From the NCBI GenBank assembly GCA_001794825.1, contig MGLK01000016.1, positions 6,210 to 38,924 on the forward strand: 32,715 nucleotides of DNA, read 5' to 3'. How positions within the stretch are numbered: the stretch's first letter is position 1; each line of letters starts with the position of its first letter. The notes below the pieces were generated by a model, which saw nothing but the letters and a program-made list of their open reading frames with translations, did no database searches and was not told the origin of the DNA. This DNA comes from Caulobacterales bacterium RIFCSPHIGHO2_01_FULL_70_19. GTDB lineage: Bacteria; Pseudomonadota; Alphaproteobacteria; Caulobacterales; Caulobacteraceae. A program made the position numbers and the translations under genes. Positions 1-10,246 of this stretch are shown here, in pieces.

Positions 1-51
1 CGGGTAAGAAGACGCGGCGGTAGGGGGCGGGTTTGACCATAACGCTTAACG

Positions 52-78
52 GGAAATCCGGGTCCTGATAGCGTCGTT
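52..78 (+). promoter_or_regulatory. Possible ECF-type (general stress) promoter
   Basis: GGAAA at 52-56 and CGTT at 75-78, 18 bases apart, resemble the alphaproteobacterial EcfG/SigT promoter (GGAAC, 16-19 bases, CGTT). The last base of the -35 element does not match. The position is right for the gene starting at 103, and its ribosome-binding site GGGGAG (91-96) lies just downstream. Two short elements are weak evidence by themselves. Confidence 0.25.
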
Positions 79-102
79 TCCGTCCTGCCGGGGAGTGGTA
101 CG

Positions 103-306
103 ATGGGCTCTTTCAGCGTCTGGCACTGGGTCGTCGTCATCGGCTGGCTTCTGCCGATGCTTCCGATCTCCACGATTCTGAGAAAGGCCGGCTTCAGTCC
201 GTGGTGGGCGCTGCTCTACCTCATCCCGATGGCTAACGTGGCTGCGCTGTTCATCTTCGCCTATACCCGTTGGCCTGCCCTTGGCTCAACGCCGCCGGAA
301 GCCTGA
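103..306 (+). CDS. Small two-helix inner-membrane protein, function unknown
   Basis: A 67-residue protein with two hydrophobic segments, roughly residues 6-24 and 34-53, joined by a short loop containing RKAGFSPWWALL. The pattern of Arg, Ala-Gly, a double Trp, then Ile-Pro-x-x-Asn and a closing Phe-Ala-x-x-x-Trp-Pro is one I associate with small uncharacterised alphaproteobacterial membrane proteins. The ATG has a good ribosome-binding site (GGGGAG, seven bases upstream). It reads in the same direction as the dehydrogenase gene 60 bases downstream, but nothing shows that they are co-transcribed. I do not know its function. Confidence 0.7.
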   Translation: MGSFSVWHWVVVIGWLLPMLPISTILRKAGFSPWWALLYLIPMANVAALFIFAYTRWPALGSTPPEA

Positions 307-366
307 ACGAAGCGGCCGAACCAGCGCCCCCTCCCCGTCCCCCTCCGCCCGCGCTAGTCTCCCCCC

Positions 367-1299
367 ATGACCCAGCGTCCCGCCGTGCTGATCGTGCAGC
401 GCCATCTCGCGCCGCTGACCGCCTTTCTGGAGGGGAGCTACGACGTCTACCGGCTGTGGGAGGGGCCGCCGGTGGAGGCGGCGCACGACATCGGGGCGCT
501 GGTGGTGGCGGGGGAGTACCCGCTGGATCCAAGGCTGGTGGAGAGCCTGCCCAACCTGAAGCTGGTGGCCTGTTTCACCTCGGGCTACGACGGGATCGAC
601 GTGGACTGGTGCCGGGCGCGGGGGTTGCCCGTCACCCATGCGCCGGGGGTGAACCACGAGGACGTCGCCGATCACGCCATCGGGCTGATCGTCGGGGCGC
701 GGCGCGGCATCGTCGCCGGCGACCGCTCGCTGCGGGCGGGCGGCTGGACGGCGGAGTCGAAGACGATCACCCATTCGCTGAAGGGGCAGAAGGTCGGCAT
801 CGTCGGCCTCGGCGCCATCGGCGAGGCCGTGGCCCGGCGGGCGGAGGCCCTGCGCATGCCGGTGCGCTGGTGGGGGCCGCGGGAGAAGGACGCGCCCTGG
901 CCGCGGGCGGCCTCGCTGCCGGAGCTGGCGCGGGACAGCGACGTTCTGGTGGTCGCCTGCCGCGCCGACGAGAGCAACCGCGGCCTGATCTCGCGCGAGG
1001 TGATCGAGGCGCTGGGGCCGCAGGGGCTGCTGGTCAATGTGGCGCGCGGCCAGCTGGTCGACGAGGACGCCCTGATCGCGGCGCTGCGCGCGGGGCGGCT
1101 GGGACAGGCGGCCCTGGACGTGTTCGAGGACGAGCCCACCGACCCGGCCCGCTGGGCCGACGTGCCGAACACGGTGCTGACGCCCCACACCGGCGGGGCG
1201 ACCACCGAGGCCGTGCAGGGCATGCTGATGCTGCTGCTGGAGAACCTGCAGGCGGCGTTCGCCGGGGCGCCGCTGAAGACGCCGGTGGCGGCGGGCTGA
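367..1299 (+). CDS. D-isomer-specific 2-hydroxyacid dehydrogenase
   Basis: A 310-residue NAD(P)-dependent oxidoreductase expected to interconvert a 2-keto acid and a D-2-hydroxy acid in the cytosol. The N-terminal substrate domain leads into a Rossmann domain with GLGAIG at 147-152. The catalytic set is present: Arg227 in NVARG, the Glu of DVFEDEP (254-256) and His274 in LTPHTGG. The length fits the glyoxylate/hydroxypyruvate reductase branch, but the substrate cannot be read from the sequence. There is no clear Shine-Dalgarno sequence before the ATG, only a run of C, so translation may rely on a short or leaderless transcript. No biosynthetic partner is adjacent. Confidence 0.9.
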   Translation: MTQRPAVLIVQRHLAPLTAFLEGSYDVYRLWEGPPVEAAHDIGALVVAGEYPLDPRLVESLPNLKLVACFTSGYDGIDVDWCRARGLPVTHAPGVNHEDVADHAIGLIVGARRGIVAGDRSLRAGGWTAESKTITHSLKGQKVGIVGLGAIGEAVARRAEALRMPVRWWGPREKDAPWPRAASLPELARDSDVLVVACRADESNRGLISREVIEALGPQGLLVNVARGQLVDEDALIAALRAGRLGQAALDVFEDEPTDPARWADVPNTVLTPHTGGATTEAVQGMLMLLLENLQAAFAGAPLKTPVAAG

Positions 1300-1372
1300 C
1301 GCCTTTCGGACTGGCGAAGCGCGGGCTTCTGCGGTCAGATGCGCGGACGAGTTGTTCAGTCATGAGGCCGGC

Positions 1373-2263
1373 GTGAGCCAGACCGCGATCGATCCCCTTT
1401 CCGACGCCGACGCCGCCGCCCCGCGGCTGGAATGCTATCCGACCCGGCCCAACCCGCCGCAGCTGGTCCCGGGCCGGCCCGACCGCGACTGGATGGACGC
1501 CTTCGCGGCGCGGCACCCCTACCGCTGCCTGCCGCTGAGCATGGCCAACACCACGGGATGGGACATCCTGTGCCCCTTCGGCTTCGAGGCGGAGTGGGAC
1601 GGGAGCCTGGGGGCGGAATCGATCCGCTTCTTCCCCGACGACGACGCGACGCTGTTCGAGCATTTCGCCGTGTCGCACTTCACCCATGGGGTGCTGACCT
1701 TCCACGTCGGCTGGCTGTTCCGCACGCCGCCGGGCTGGGCGCTGCGCTGCGCCGGCAGCCCGAACCGGTTCAAGCACGGGATCGCGCCGCTGGAGGGCCT
1801 GGTGGAGACCGACTGGCTGCCCTACCCCTTCACCATGAACTGGCGCTTCACCGCCCCGGGTCGGGTGCGGTTCGAGAAGGACGAGCCGTTCTGCTTCATC
1901 CAGCCGGTGCAGCACCACCTGGTCGAGGCCTTCCAGCCGGTGGGCGCGCCGCTGGACGCCGAGAGCGACCTGGGCCGCCAGTACGAGGCGTGGAAGGCGG
2001 TGCGTTCGGACTTCAACACCCGCCTTGCCAACGGCGATCCGGAAGCCGCCAAGCAGGCGTGGCAGCGCTACTATTTCCGCGGCGAATTCCCCGACCCGGC
2101 GGCGCCGCGGCCCGAGAGCCATGTCAACAAGCGGCGCCTCGCGGGCCTGCCGGACCTGCCCGCGCCGCCTCCCCCGCCGGCGCCGCAGCCGCAGCCGCTG
2201 TTCAGCGCCATGGACTACACCGCCCTCGACCTGTCGCCCGGCGGATCCCCGCGCAAGCCCTGA
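1373..2263 (+). CDS. DUF6065-family protein
   Basis: A protein of about 296 residues that I recognise as the DUF6065 family of Caulobacterales and related bacteria. The conserved core is visible: a LECYPTRPNPP opening, PYRCLPLSMANTTGW, a GVLTFHVGWLFRTPPGW segment, ETDWLPYPFTMNW, FEKDEPFCFI and the late KQAWQRYYFRGE. No enzymatic motif, signal peptide or membrane segment is evident. I chose the GTG at 1373 over the upstream in-frame TTG at 1352 because GAGG lies about six bases before the GTG and the residues between the two look unconserved. The C-terminus is a proline-rich tail (PPPPPAPQPQP) typical of low-complexity extensions. Its stop abuts the stop of the opposing EF-hand gene in the palindrome TGATCA. 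Function is unknown; some members are linked to sulfur or tailoring clusters, but nothing here indicates this. Confidence 0.75.
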   Translation: MSQTAIDPLSDADAAAPRLECYPTRPNPPQLVPGRPDRDWMDAFAARHPYRCLPLSMANTTGWDILCPFGFEAEWDGSLGAESIRFFPDDDATLFEHFAVSHFTHGVLTFHVGWLFRTPPGWALRCAGSPNRFKHGIAPLEGLVETDWLPYPFTMNWRFTAPGRVRFEKDEPFCFIQPVQHHLVEAFQPVGAPLDAESDLGRQYEAWKAVRSDFNTRLANGDPEAAKQAWQRYYFRGEFPDPAAPRPESHVNKRRLAGLPDLPAPPPPPAPQPQPLFSAMDYTALDLSPGGSPRKP

Positions 2264-2737
2264 TCAGTCGTCGTCCATGCCGGGCATCGGCATGGGATCA
2301 GGCGCCGGCATCGGCAGGGCGACCGGCGCGCGCGGGGCCGGCGGACGCGGCATCTCGGCGTCGGACAGACGGCCGTCGCCGTCGGCGTCCATGCGCTCGA
2401 ACATGCGGACCGCGCCGGCCTGCAGCTCCTCGCGGGTGACGCGGGCGTCGTTGCTGGCGTCCGACTGGGACACCATGGCGCGGATGCGCGAACCGCCCCG
2501 GGCGGCGACCTCGCCCCGGCTGAGCACCATCAGCTCGCGGCCGGTGATGACGCCGTCGGCGTCGGCGTCCAGCCGGTCGAACAGGCGATCCGCCCAGGCG
2601 GGCGCCTCGGCGGCGGTGCGGGGCGGGCCCATCATGCCCCCGGCCTGAGGCGCCTCCGGCGGGGTCTGGGCTGAGGCGGCCGGGGCGGCGAAGGCGGCGA
2701 GGGCGAGGGCGACGAGGGGGGAAAGGCGCGGGCTCAT
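2264..2737 (-). CDS. Secreted EF-hand calcium-binding protein
   Basis: A 157-residue protein with a signal peptide (hydrophobic core at residues 7-20, likely cleavage after Ala-Ser-Ala-Gln near 24) and three EF-hand-type loops. These are DADADGVITGRE at 57-68, a weaker DASNDARVTREE at 93-104, and DADGDGRLSDAE at 117-128. The first and third have the full Asp/Asp/Asp-Gly/Glu pattern and should bind Ca2+. The tail is rich in Pro and Met and ends in acidic residues (GMDDD). I chose the ATG at 2737. An upstream in-frame GTG at 2758 has no ribosome-binding site. Such proteins are common in the Caulobacterales periplasm, possibly as calcium buffers or sensors; the partner is unknown. Confidence 0.8.
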   Translation of the reverse strand: MSPRLSPLVALALAAFAAPAASAQTPPEAPQAGGMMGPPRTAAEAPAWADRLFDRLDADADGVITGRELMVLSRGEVAARGGSRIRAMVSQSDASNDARVTREELQAGAVRMFERMDADGDGRLSDAEMPRPPAPRAPVALPMPAPDPMPMPGMDDD

Positions 2738-2805
2738 CGGTCTGGATCCATTCAGCACTGGGCGACAGACTGTGCCCGTCGGCCCGATGTGGCCAGAGAT
2801 TTTCC

Positions 2806-2834
2806 TTGCATAATCATATAAGGATATCTTTATA
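2806..2834 (+). promoter_or_regulatory. Predicted sahR-metF-metH promoter
   Basis: TTGCAT at 2806-2811 and TTTATA at 2829-2834 are separated by exactly 17 bases and form a plausible sigma-70-type promoter. Transcription would begin near 2841-2842, at the A of the sahR ATG. There is no Shine-Dalgarno sequence at a useful distance: the only AGGA lies at 2821-2824, 17 bases before the ATG. A leaderless mRNA is therefore the simplest reading. The operator dyad occupies the spacer and the -10 element. Confidence 0.5.
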
Positions 2835-2838
2835 TGAT
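2813..2838. promoter_or_regulatory. Predicted SahR operator (26-bp dyad)
   Basis: The 13-base half-sites match at 12 of 13 pairs; the only mismatch is 2822 against 2829. The half-sites are ATCATATAAGGAT (2813-2825) and ATCTTTATATGAT (2826-2838). The stretch is strikingly AT-rich in a GC-rich window. ArsR-family dimers bind such dyads, and SahR is known to repress SAM-cycle genes until S-adenosylhomocysteine accumulates. Placement over the spacer and -10 element of the predicted promoter fits repression and autoregulation of the whole operon. Confidence 0.75.
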
Positions 2839-2841
2839 CCC

Positions 2842-3804
2842 ATGTCCCTGACGCCCGAACAGACGGTTGAGGCCCTCCGCGCCGCCGGCGAGCCGACCCG
2901 CCTGCGCATCCTGTCGCTGCTCGCCGGGGAAGAGCTTTCGGTGATGGAGTTGTCCGGCGTCCTCGAGCAGAGCCAGCCGAGGGTCTCGCGACACCTCAAG
3001 CTGATGGCGGACGCCGGTCTCATCGAAAGGTTTCCGGACGGGGCGCGGGTCTTCTACCGCGTCTCCTCCACGCCGACGGCACGCCGGTTGGTGGACACGA
3101 TCCTCGATCTGCTGGAGACAAGCGCAGGCGCCGCCGACGATCGGCGTCTCGAGGAGGTGCGGCGCGAACGGGAAGCCGCCGCCAACGCCTACTTCGAGCG
3201 CGTCGCTCCCCAGTGGGACCAGATTCGCTCCCTCTATGTACGCGAGAGCGACATCGAGGCCGCCATCCTCCGCCTCACCGGTGAAGGCCCGTTCGAACGC
3301 GTGGTCGACCTCGGCACCGGCTCCGGGCGGATGCTGACCCTGCTCGGCAGCAAGGCGCGGATGTCGGTCGGTCTCGACCTCAGCCAAAACATGCTGAACA
3401 TCGCCCGCAGCAACGTCGCCAAGGCCGGCCTCGAGAAGGTTGAATTGCGCCATGGCGACATCTTCGCCACCCGCTTGCCCGACCAGAGCGCCGATCTGGT
3501 GCTGGTTCATCAGGTGCTGCACTACCTGGCGGATCCGGCCGCGGCGGTGGCCGAGGCGGCGCGTCTCGTCATGCCCGGTGGACGGTTGCTGATCGTCGAC
3601 TTCGCGCCTCACAATCTCGAGCATCTGCGGGAGGAACACCAGCACCGGCGGCTGGGCTTCGCCGACAAGGAGATGCGGGACTGGCTGTCGGCGGCCGGCC
3701 TGAAGCCGTGCGCTGCGATCGTCATGCCGCCGGACACCGAGGGCCTCACCGTCTCGATCTGGAGCGCCGAGCGGCCCGCCGCCGCGAAGGCGAGCGCGGC
3801 ATGA
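2842..3804 (+). CDS. sahR: SahR-type ArsR-family repressor with SAH-sensing methyltransferase domain
   Basis: A 320-residue fusion of an N-terminal ArsR winged helix (about 5-92, recognition region QSQPRVSRHLKLMADAGLIE at 44-63) and a class I methyltransferase fold (about 115-300). The fold has motif I VVDLGTGSGR at 154-163, the acidic GLDLS at 178-182 and HGDIF at 204-208. The ELCVC metal site of true ArsR is absent, the equivalent stretch being ELSVMEL, so it is not a metal sensor. This architecture next to metF and metH matches SahR, described in Proteobacteria as a repressor of SAM-cycle genes that releases DNA when S-adenosylhomocysteine occupies the methylase-like domain. I start it at the ATG at 2842; an upstream TTG at 2806 would place the operator inside the gene. 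Its stop overlaps the metF start (ATGA). Confidence 0.88.
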   Translation: MSLTPEQTVEALRAAGEPTRLRILSLLAGEELSVMELSGVLEQSQPRVSRHLKLMADAGLIERFPDGARVFYRVSSTPTARRLVDTILDLLETSAGAADDRRLEEVRREREAAANAYFERVAPQWDQIRSLYVRESDIEAAILRLTGEGPFERVVDLGTGSGRMLTLLGSKARMSVGLDLSQNMLNIARSNVAKAGLEKVELRHGDIFATRLPDQSADLVLVHQVLHYLADPAAAVAEAARLVMPGGRLLIVDFAPHNLEHLREEHQHRRLGFADKEMRDWLSAAGLKPCAAIVMPPDTEGLTVSIWSAERPAAAKASAA

Positions 3805-4754
3805 CCGGATCCGCACTCAGCCTGTCAGAAGCCCGGACCTTGCTGCTGTCTCCGCTGGGGCCGGTCGCACGCGCCGGCCAGGACGCATCTCGTCCCAGGA
3901 TTTCCTTCGAGTTCTTTCCGCCGAAATCGGAGGAATCCGAAGCCAGTCTCTGGCAGGCGGTGTCGCGCCTCGCCCCCCTGCGGCCGGAGTTCGTTTCGGT
4001 GACCTATGGCGCCGGCGGGTCGACGCGCGAGCGCACCCACCGGACCGTCCAGCGCATCCTCGCCGAGACGGATCTCGCGCCGGCCGCCCACGTCACCTGC
4101 GTCGAGGCGAACCGAAGCGACGTCGACGCGGTGATCGACGCCTACCGGGAGGCCGGGGTCCGGCACGTCGTGGCCTTGCGCGGCGACCCGCCGGGCGCGG
4201 CCGGCATCGGGGGCGCCTACGTCCCGCGCGCCGACGGCTACGCCAACGCCACCGAGCTGACCGCCGCCATCGCCCGACGGGGCGATTTCGAGATCAGCGT
4301 CGGCTGCTATCCGGAGGGTCACCCCGAGAGCCCCTCGATCGATCACGACATCGAGGTGCTGAAGGCCAAGGTGGACGCCGGCGCGACGCGGGCGATCAGC
4401 CAGTTCTTCTTCGACATCGACGCCTTCCTGCGCTTCCGCGACCGCGTGCGGGCGGCGGGGGTGACCATTCCCCTGATCCCCGGGATCATGCCGGTGTCGA
4501 ATTTCGCCGGGCTCCGGCGCATGTGCGGAGCCTGCGGGACCAGCCTCCCCGACTGGCTGGCGGCCCATTTCGAGGGGCTGGACGAAGACCCCGAGACCCG
4601 CAAGCTGATCGCCGCCTCGGTGGCGGCCGAGATCTGCGCGCGGCTGCAGGAGGAGGGCTTCGCCGACTTCCACTTCTACACCCTGAACCGCGCCGACCTG
4701 GTCTACGCCATCTGCCGGGTGCTGGGCGTCCGCGAGACCAAGGCCACAGTATGA
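3801..4754 (+). CDS. metF: 5,10-methylenetetrahydrofolate reductase
   Basis: A 317-residue FAD-dependent TIM-barrel enzyme that reduces methylene-THF to methyl-THF, the methyl donor for the MetH proteins encoded next. Family motifs are in order: ISFEFFPPK at 34-42 with the catalytic Glu37, VTYGAGGSTRERT at 67-79, VALRGDPP at 124-131 with Asp129, SVGCYPEGHPES at 166-177, QFFFD at 201-205, PGIMPV at 227-232 and HFYTLNR at 291-297. The N-terminus has about 30 extra residues before the barrel compared with E. coli MetF. The ATG overlaps the sahR stop by four bases and the metF stop overlaps the metH(N) start in the same way. Translation is therefore coupled and the gene belongs to the sahR-controlled operon. 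Confidence 0.96.
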   Translation: MTGSALSLSEARTLLLSPLGPVARAGQDASRPRISFEFFPPKSEESEASLWQAVSRLAPLRPEFVSVTYGAGGSTRERTHRTVQRILAETDLAPAAHVTCVEANRSDVDAVIDAYREAGVRHVVALRGDPPGAAGIGGAYVPRADGYANATELTAAIARRGDFEISVGCYPEGHPESPSIDHDIEVLKAKVDAGATRAISQFFFDIDAFLRFRDRVRAAGVTIPLIPGIMPVSNFAGLRRMCGACGTSLPDWLAAHFEGLDEDPETRKLIAASVAAEICARLQEEGFADFHFYTLNRADLVYAICRVLGVRETKATV

Positions 4755-5844
4755 GTTCCCCCCTCTCCCGCAGCGAACGCATCGCCGCCCTGCACCGGGC
4801 CGCGAAGGAACGCATCCTCGTGCTGGACGGCAGCTGGGGCGTGATGATCCAGCGCCTCGGCCTGGGCGAAGGCGACTTCCGGAGCGACCGCTTCACCGCG
4901 GCCAACGGCTATGACGAACGCGAGCAGATGAAGGGCAACAACGACATCCTGTGTCTGACCCGGCCGGACGTCGTCGCCGATCTGCACGACCGGTATTTCG
5001 CCGCCGGGGCCGACATCTCGGAGACCAACACCTTCTCGGCCACGACCATCGCCCAGGAGGATTACGGCCTCGACGACCAGGCGGTGCGGGACATCAACCT
5101 GGAGGGGGCGAAGCTGGCCCGGGCGGCGGCGGACCGGTGGACGGCGCGGGAGCCGCACAAGCCGCGCTTCGCCGCCGGCTCGATCGGGCCGCTGAACAAG
5201 ATGCTGTCGATGTCGTCGGACGTGAACGATCCCGGGGCGCGCAGCGTCTCCTTCGACCAGGTCTACGCCGCCTATCGCGAGCAGGCCCGGGCGCTGCACG
5301 AGGGCGGGGTCGACCTGTTCCTGATCGAAACCATCACCGACACCCTGAACTGCAAGGCGGCGATCAAGGCGATCCTCGATCTCGAGGACGAGGGGCTGGA
5401 GCCGCTGCCGATGTGGATCTCGGGGACCATCGTCGACCGGTCGGGGCGGACCCTGAGCGGGCAGACGGCCGAGGCCTTCTGGAACAGCGTGCGCCACGCC
5501 AAGCCGTTCGCCGTCGGGTTCAACTGCGCCCTGGGCGGCGAGCTGATGCGGCCGTTCATCGCCGAGCTGAGCCGGGTGGCGGACACCCTGGTCGCCGCCT
5601 ATCCCAACGCCGGCCTGCCCAACGCCATGGGCGACTACGACGAGCAGCCGCACGAGACGGCCCACTTCATCGAGGAGTGGGCGCGGTCGGGGCTGGTCAA
5701 CATCGTCGGCGGCTGCTGCGGCACGACCCCGGAGCACATCCGGCATGTGGCGGAAGGCGTGGCGGGGCTGCCCCCGAGGGCGATCCCGGAACGGCCGAGA
5801 GCCATGCGGCTTGCGGGTCTCGAGCCATTTGAACTGGTGGCGTA

Positions 5845-5845
<1 letters not shown>
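4751..5845 (+). CDS. metH: Methionine synthase, homocysteine-binding subunit (split MetH, N-terminal part)
   Basis: A 364-residue protein equal to the homocysteine S-methyltransferase barrel of cobalamin-dependent MetH. The zinc ligands are Cys259 (GFNCALGG) and Cys322-Cys323 (GGCCGTTP). Other MetH signatures are [11 protein letters not shown] at 24-34, [12 protein letters not shown] at 91-102, [15 protein letters not shown] at 141-155 and [15 protein letters not shown] at 190-204. It ends in RLAGLEPF, which matches the E. coli MetH segment just before the folate domain, so it is a complete module and not a truncated gene. The stop (TAG, 5843-5845) shares a base with the GTG of the second part. 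It should act in a complex with that protein, methylating homocysteine from methylcobalamin. Confidence 0.93.
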
Positions 5846-8490
<2,645 letters not shown>

Positions 8491-8553
8491 GGGCGCGGCC
8501 GGACGCACCGCCGAACATTGTTGGTTGACGATCGTTATCCCGCAGGACAGCGT

Positions 8554-8582
8554 GGTCGGGTCGGGAAGGTCCCGTCGCGACC
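8554..8582 (+). other. Hairpin between metH and the methyltransferase gene
   Basis: GGTCG (8554-8558) pairs with CGACC (8578-8582), and CGGG (8562-8565) with CCCG (8571-8574) around an AAGGT loop, leaving a small GGT/TCG internal loop. No T-run follows, so it is not a standard intrinsic terminator. It could attenuate read-through from the metH operon, or mark its 3' end. Confidence 0.3.
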
Positions 8583-8594
8583 ACCAGGGCGCCA

Positions 8595-9542
8595 ATGTCG
8601 CACTCGTCCCAAGACAAGCGGCGCGGGTGGCACTGGTCCGACTACTGGCGTAGCGGTCGGGACGAGGTGATGACCGTCGGGACCCCGGAGGGAACCGCAA
8701 CCTTCGATACAGGGCCGTTTTGGCGCGCCTGGTTCGCCTCCTTCCCCGACGGCGCCCGCCTGCTCGATCTGGCCACCGGCAGCGGCCGGGTCGCCGGTTA
8801 CGCTCTGCAGGCCGCGCTCGCCGAAGCCAGGACCTTCGACATCACCGGAATCGACTACGCCGAGGCGCCGCGACCTCTCGACGGGTGCACCTTGCTCGGC
8901 GAGGTGGCCCTCGAGAGGCTGCCGTTCGCCGCCGCCTGCTTCGACGGAGCCTCATCCCAGTTCGGACTCGAGTACGCGGACCCGCACCGGGCGCTGGCCG
9001 AGCTGTCCCGCGTGCTGAAGCCCGGCGGACGGGTGTTGATGCTGGCCCATCACGCAGACAGCGCCATCAGCCGCCAGACCGCCGCCCAGCTCGCCGCCTG
9101 GGATCGGGTGGCGGGCTCCGGCGGCGCCCTGAGGCAGGCGCGGAGGGTCTTCTCCGCCCACCTCCGCGGCGCCCCGGAAGCGGCAAGGGCCGCCGCGGAG
9201 AGCGGGTTGCGGGAGGCCGTGGCGCGCGCGGCGGCGCGTCTGGAGCCGGATCCCGCCTTCGCACCGGTCCGGTATTTCGTCGACTATCTGACCGACCTCT
9301 CCGGGCGGTCGTCGGCCTACGACCCCGCCAGCGCGCTCGCCTGTCTGGAGGGAGTCGAGGCCGGGAACGCCGCCTGGCGCCAACGCCAGATCTGCCAGTT
9401 GCGGGCGGCGCTCGACCCGGCGGGTCTTGAGGCCTTCATCGCCCGGGCGGAGACCGTTGGACTGCAGTGCCTGGAACGCGGGCACGAGCGGGACGCCGAC
9501 GGCGCGCTGATCGGGTGGCGCATCGCCCTACGCAAGGCCTGA
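8595..9542 (+). CDS. Class I SAM-dependent methyltransferase, substrate unknown
   Basis: A 315-residue protein whose first half is a UbiE/Methyltransf_11-type fold. Motif I is LLDLATGSGRVAGYA (56-70), the acidic strand is ITGIDYAE, then comes a post-motif FDGASSQFGLEYAD region and PGGRVLMLAHH. The residues after about 155 form a helical, Ala/Arg-rich extension that I do not recognise. A His/Trp-rich N-terminus (GWHWSDYWRSGRDEV) precedes the fold. The ATG has AGGG five bases upstream. It follows the metH operon by 104 bases and may be transcribed with it, but the substrate cannot be inferred. It converges on the next gene with only seven bases between their stops. Confidence 0.8.
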   Translation: MSHSSQDKRRGWHWSDYWRSGRDEVMTVGTPEGTATFDTGPFWRAWFASFPDGARLLDLATGSGRVAGYALQAALAEARTFDITGIDYAEAPRPLDGCTLLGEVALERLPFAAACFDGASSQFGLEYADPHRALAELSRVLKPGGRVLMLAHHADSAISRQTAAQLAAWDRVAGSGGALRQARRVFSAHLRGAPEAARAAAESGLREAVARAAARLEPDPAFAPVRYFVDYLTDLSGRSSAYDPASALACLEGVEAGNAAWRQRQICQLRAALDPAGLEAFIARAETVGLQCLERGHERDADGALIGWRIALRKA

Positions 9543-9549
9543 GCCGCCG

Positions 9550-10089
9550 CTACTCCAGCCCCACCTCCTGCGGCGTGGCCGGCGGCGTTGTGATGTTCTC
9601 GCGCAGACGGCGCGCCGCGTGCTCGCAGCGGCCCGGCAGACCGAAGAACAGGCCGAAGGCCTGGCTCCGCACGGCCTCTTCCTGACCTTGCAGCGGCGTC
9701 CATTTGGCGGTCGCCTCGGCCGCGGCCGCGCGGGCGGCGGCGAGCGTGGCCGCACTCTGCCGCGAGCGGGCCGCGTCGAGGGCGCCGCGGAAGTCGGCCG
9801 CCTCGAGCTTGCCGAGACGGATGATCTCCTGATCCAGCGGGTCCGCGTCGGTCAGGGTTTCGCCGAGCGCGACGTGGCCGTTCACCAGCGCCTCGCACCA
9901 CGCGACCAGCGGGTAGTCGGCCTCGGGCGCGCCGCGCGGCAACGGGTTGGCGTAGGCCACCGCCTCGCGCAGGCGCAGGGCGTCGGCGCTTTCACCGCCC
10001 GAGGCGGTGGCGATCGGCCCCTCCTGGGCCGCGGGGGCCGGAGCAGGCGTCTGGGCGAGCAGAAGGGCGGCGGCGAGGCTGGCGAACAT
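9550..10089 (-). CDS. Secreted protein of unknown function
   Basis: A 179-residue protein with a short signal peptide (MFASLAAALLLAQTPAPAPA) and no domain I recognise. The mature part is mostly predicted helix: an alanine-rich stretch around residues 105-130 (ARSRQSAATLAAARAAAAEA) lies between acidic segments. Two cysteines, Cys64 (VAWCEAL) and Cys154 (PGRCEHAA), could form a disulfide in the periplasm. The ATG has GGAG five bases upstream. It lies downstream of the TonB-dependent receptor on the same strand, but the strong terminator between them makes it a separate transcript. Confidence 0.7.
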   Translation of the reverse strand: MFASLAAALLLAQTPAPAPAAQEGPIATASGGESADALRLREAVAYANPLPRGAPEADYPLVAWCEALVNGHVALGETLTDADPLDQEIIRLGKLEAADFRGALDAARSRQSAATLAAARAAAAEATAKWTPLQGQEEAVRSQAFGLFFGLPGRCEHAARRLRENITTPPATPQEVGLE

Positions 10090-10191
10090 GAAGGCTCCGG
10101 AACGAACGGGCGCGGCGACGCCCCGACAGGACGCAGCAACGCTTGAATCGGCGAATGGTTTTTATGCGGCGCGAACAATCCGCCGGACAGC

Positions 10192-10224
10192 AAAAAGGGC
10201 GGCGGACCCGAAGATCCGCCGCCC
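10192..10224 (-). terminator. Intrinsic terminator of the TonB-dependent receptor gene
   Basis: A perfect 10-bp stem, GGGCGGCGGA (10197-10206) with TCCGCCGCCC (10215-10224), and an 8-base loop. On the minus strand it is followed by five T (10192-10196). It lies 22 bases past the receptor stop codon. Confidence 0.92.
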
Positions 10225-10246
10225 CGTTTGTCTCAGACTTCGCGGC

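Noticed and set aside
2842..3804. The ArsR-type regulator as an arsenic or metal sensor.
   Set aside because: The metal-binding ELCVC motif is absent, the only Cys is near the C-terminus, no ars genes are near, and the methyltransferase fusion next to metF and metH fits SahR.
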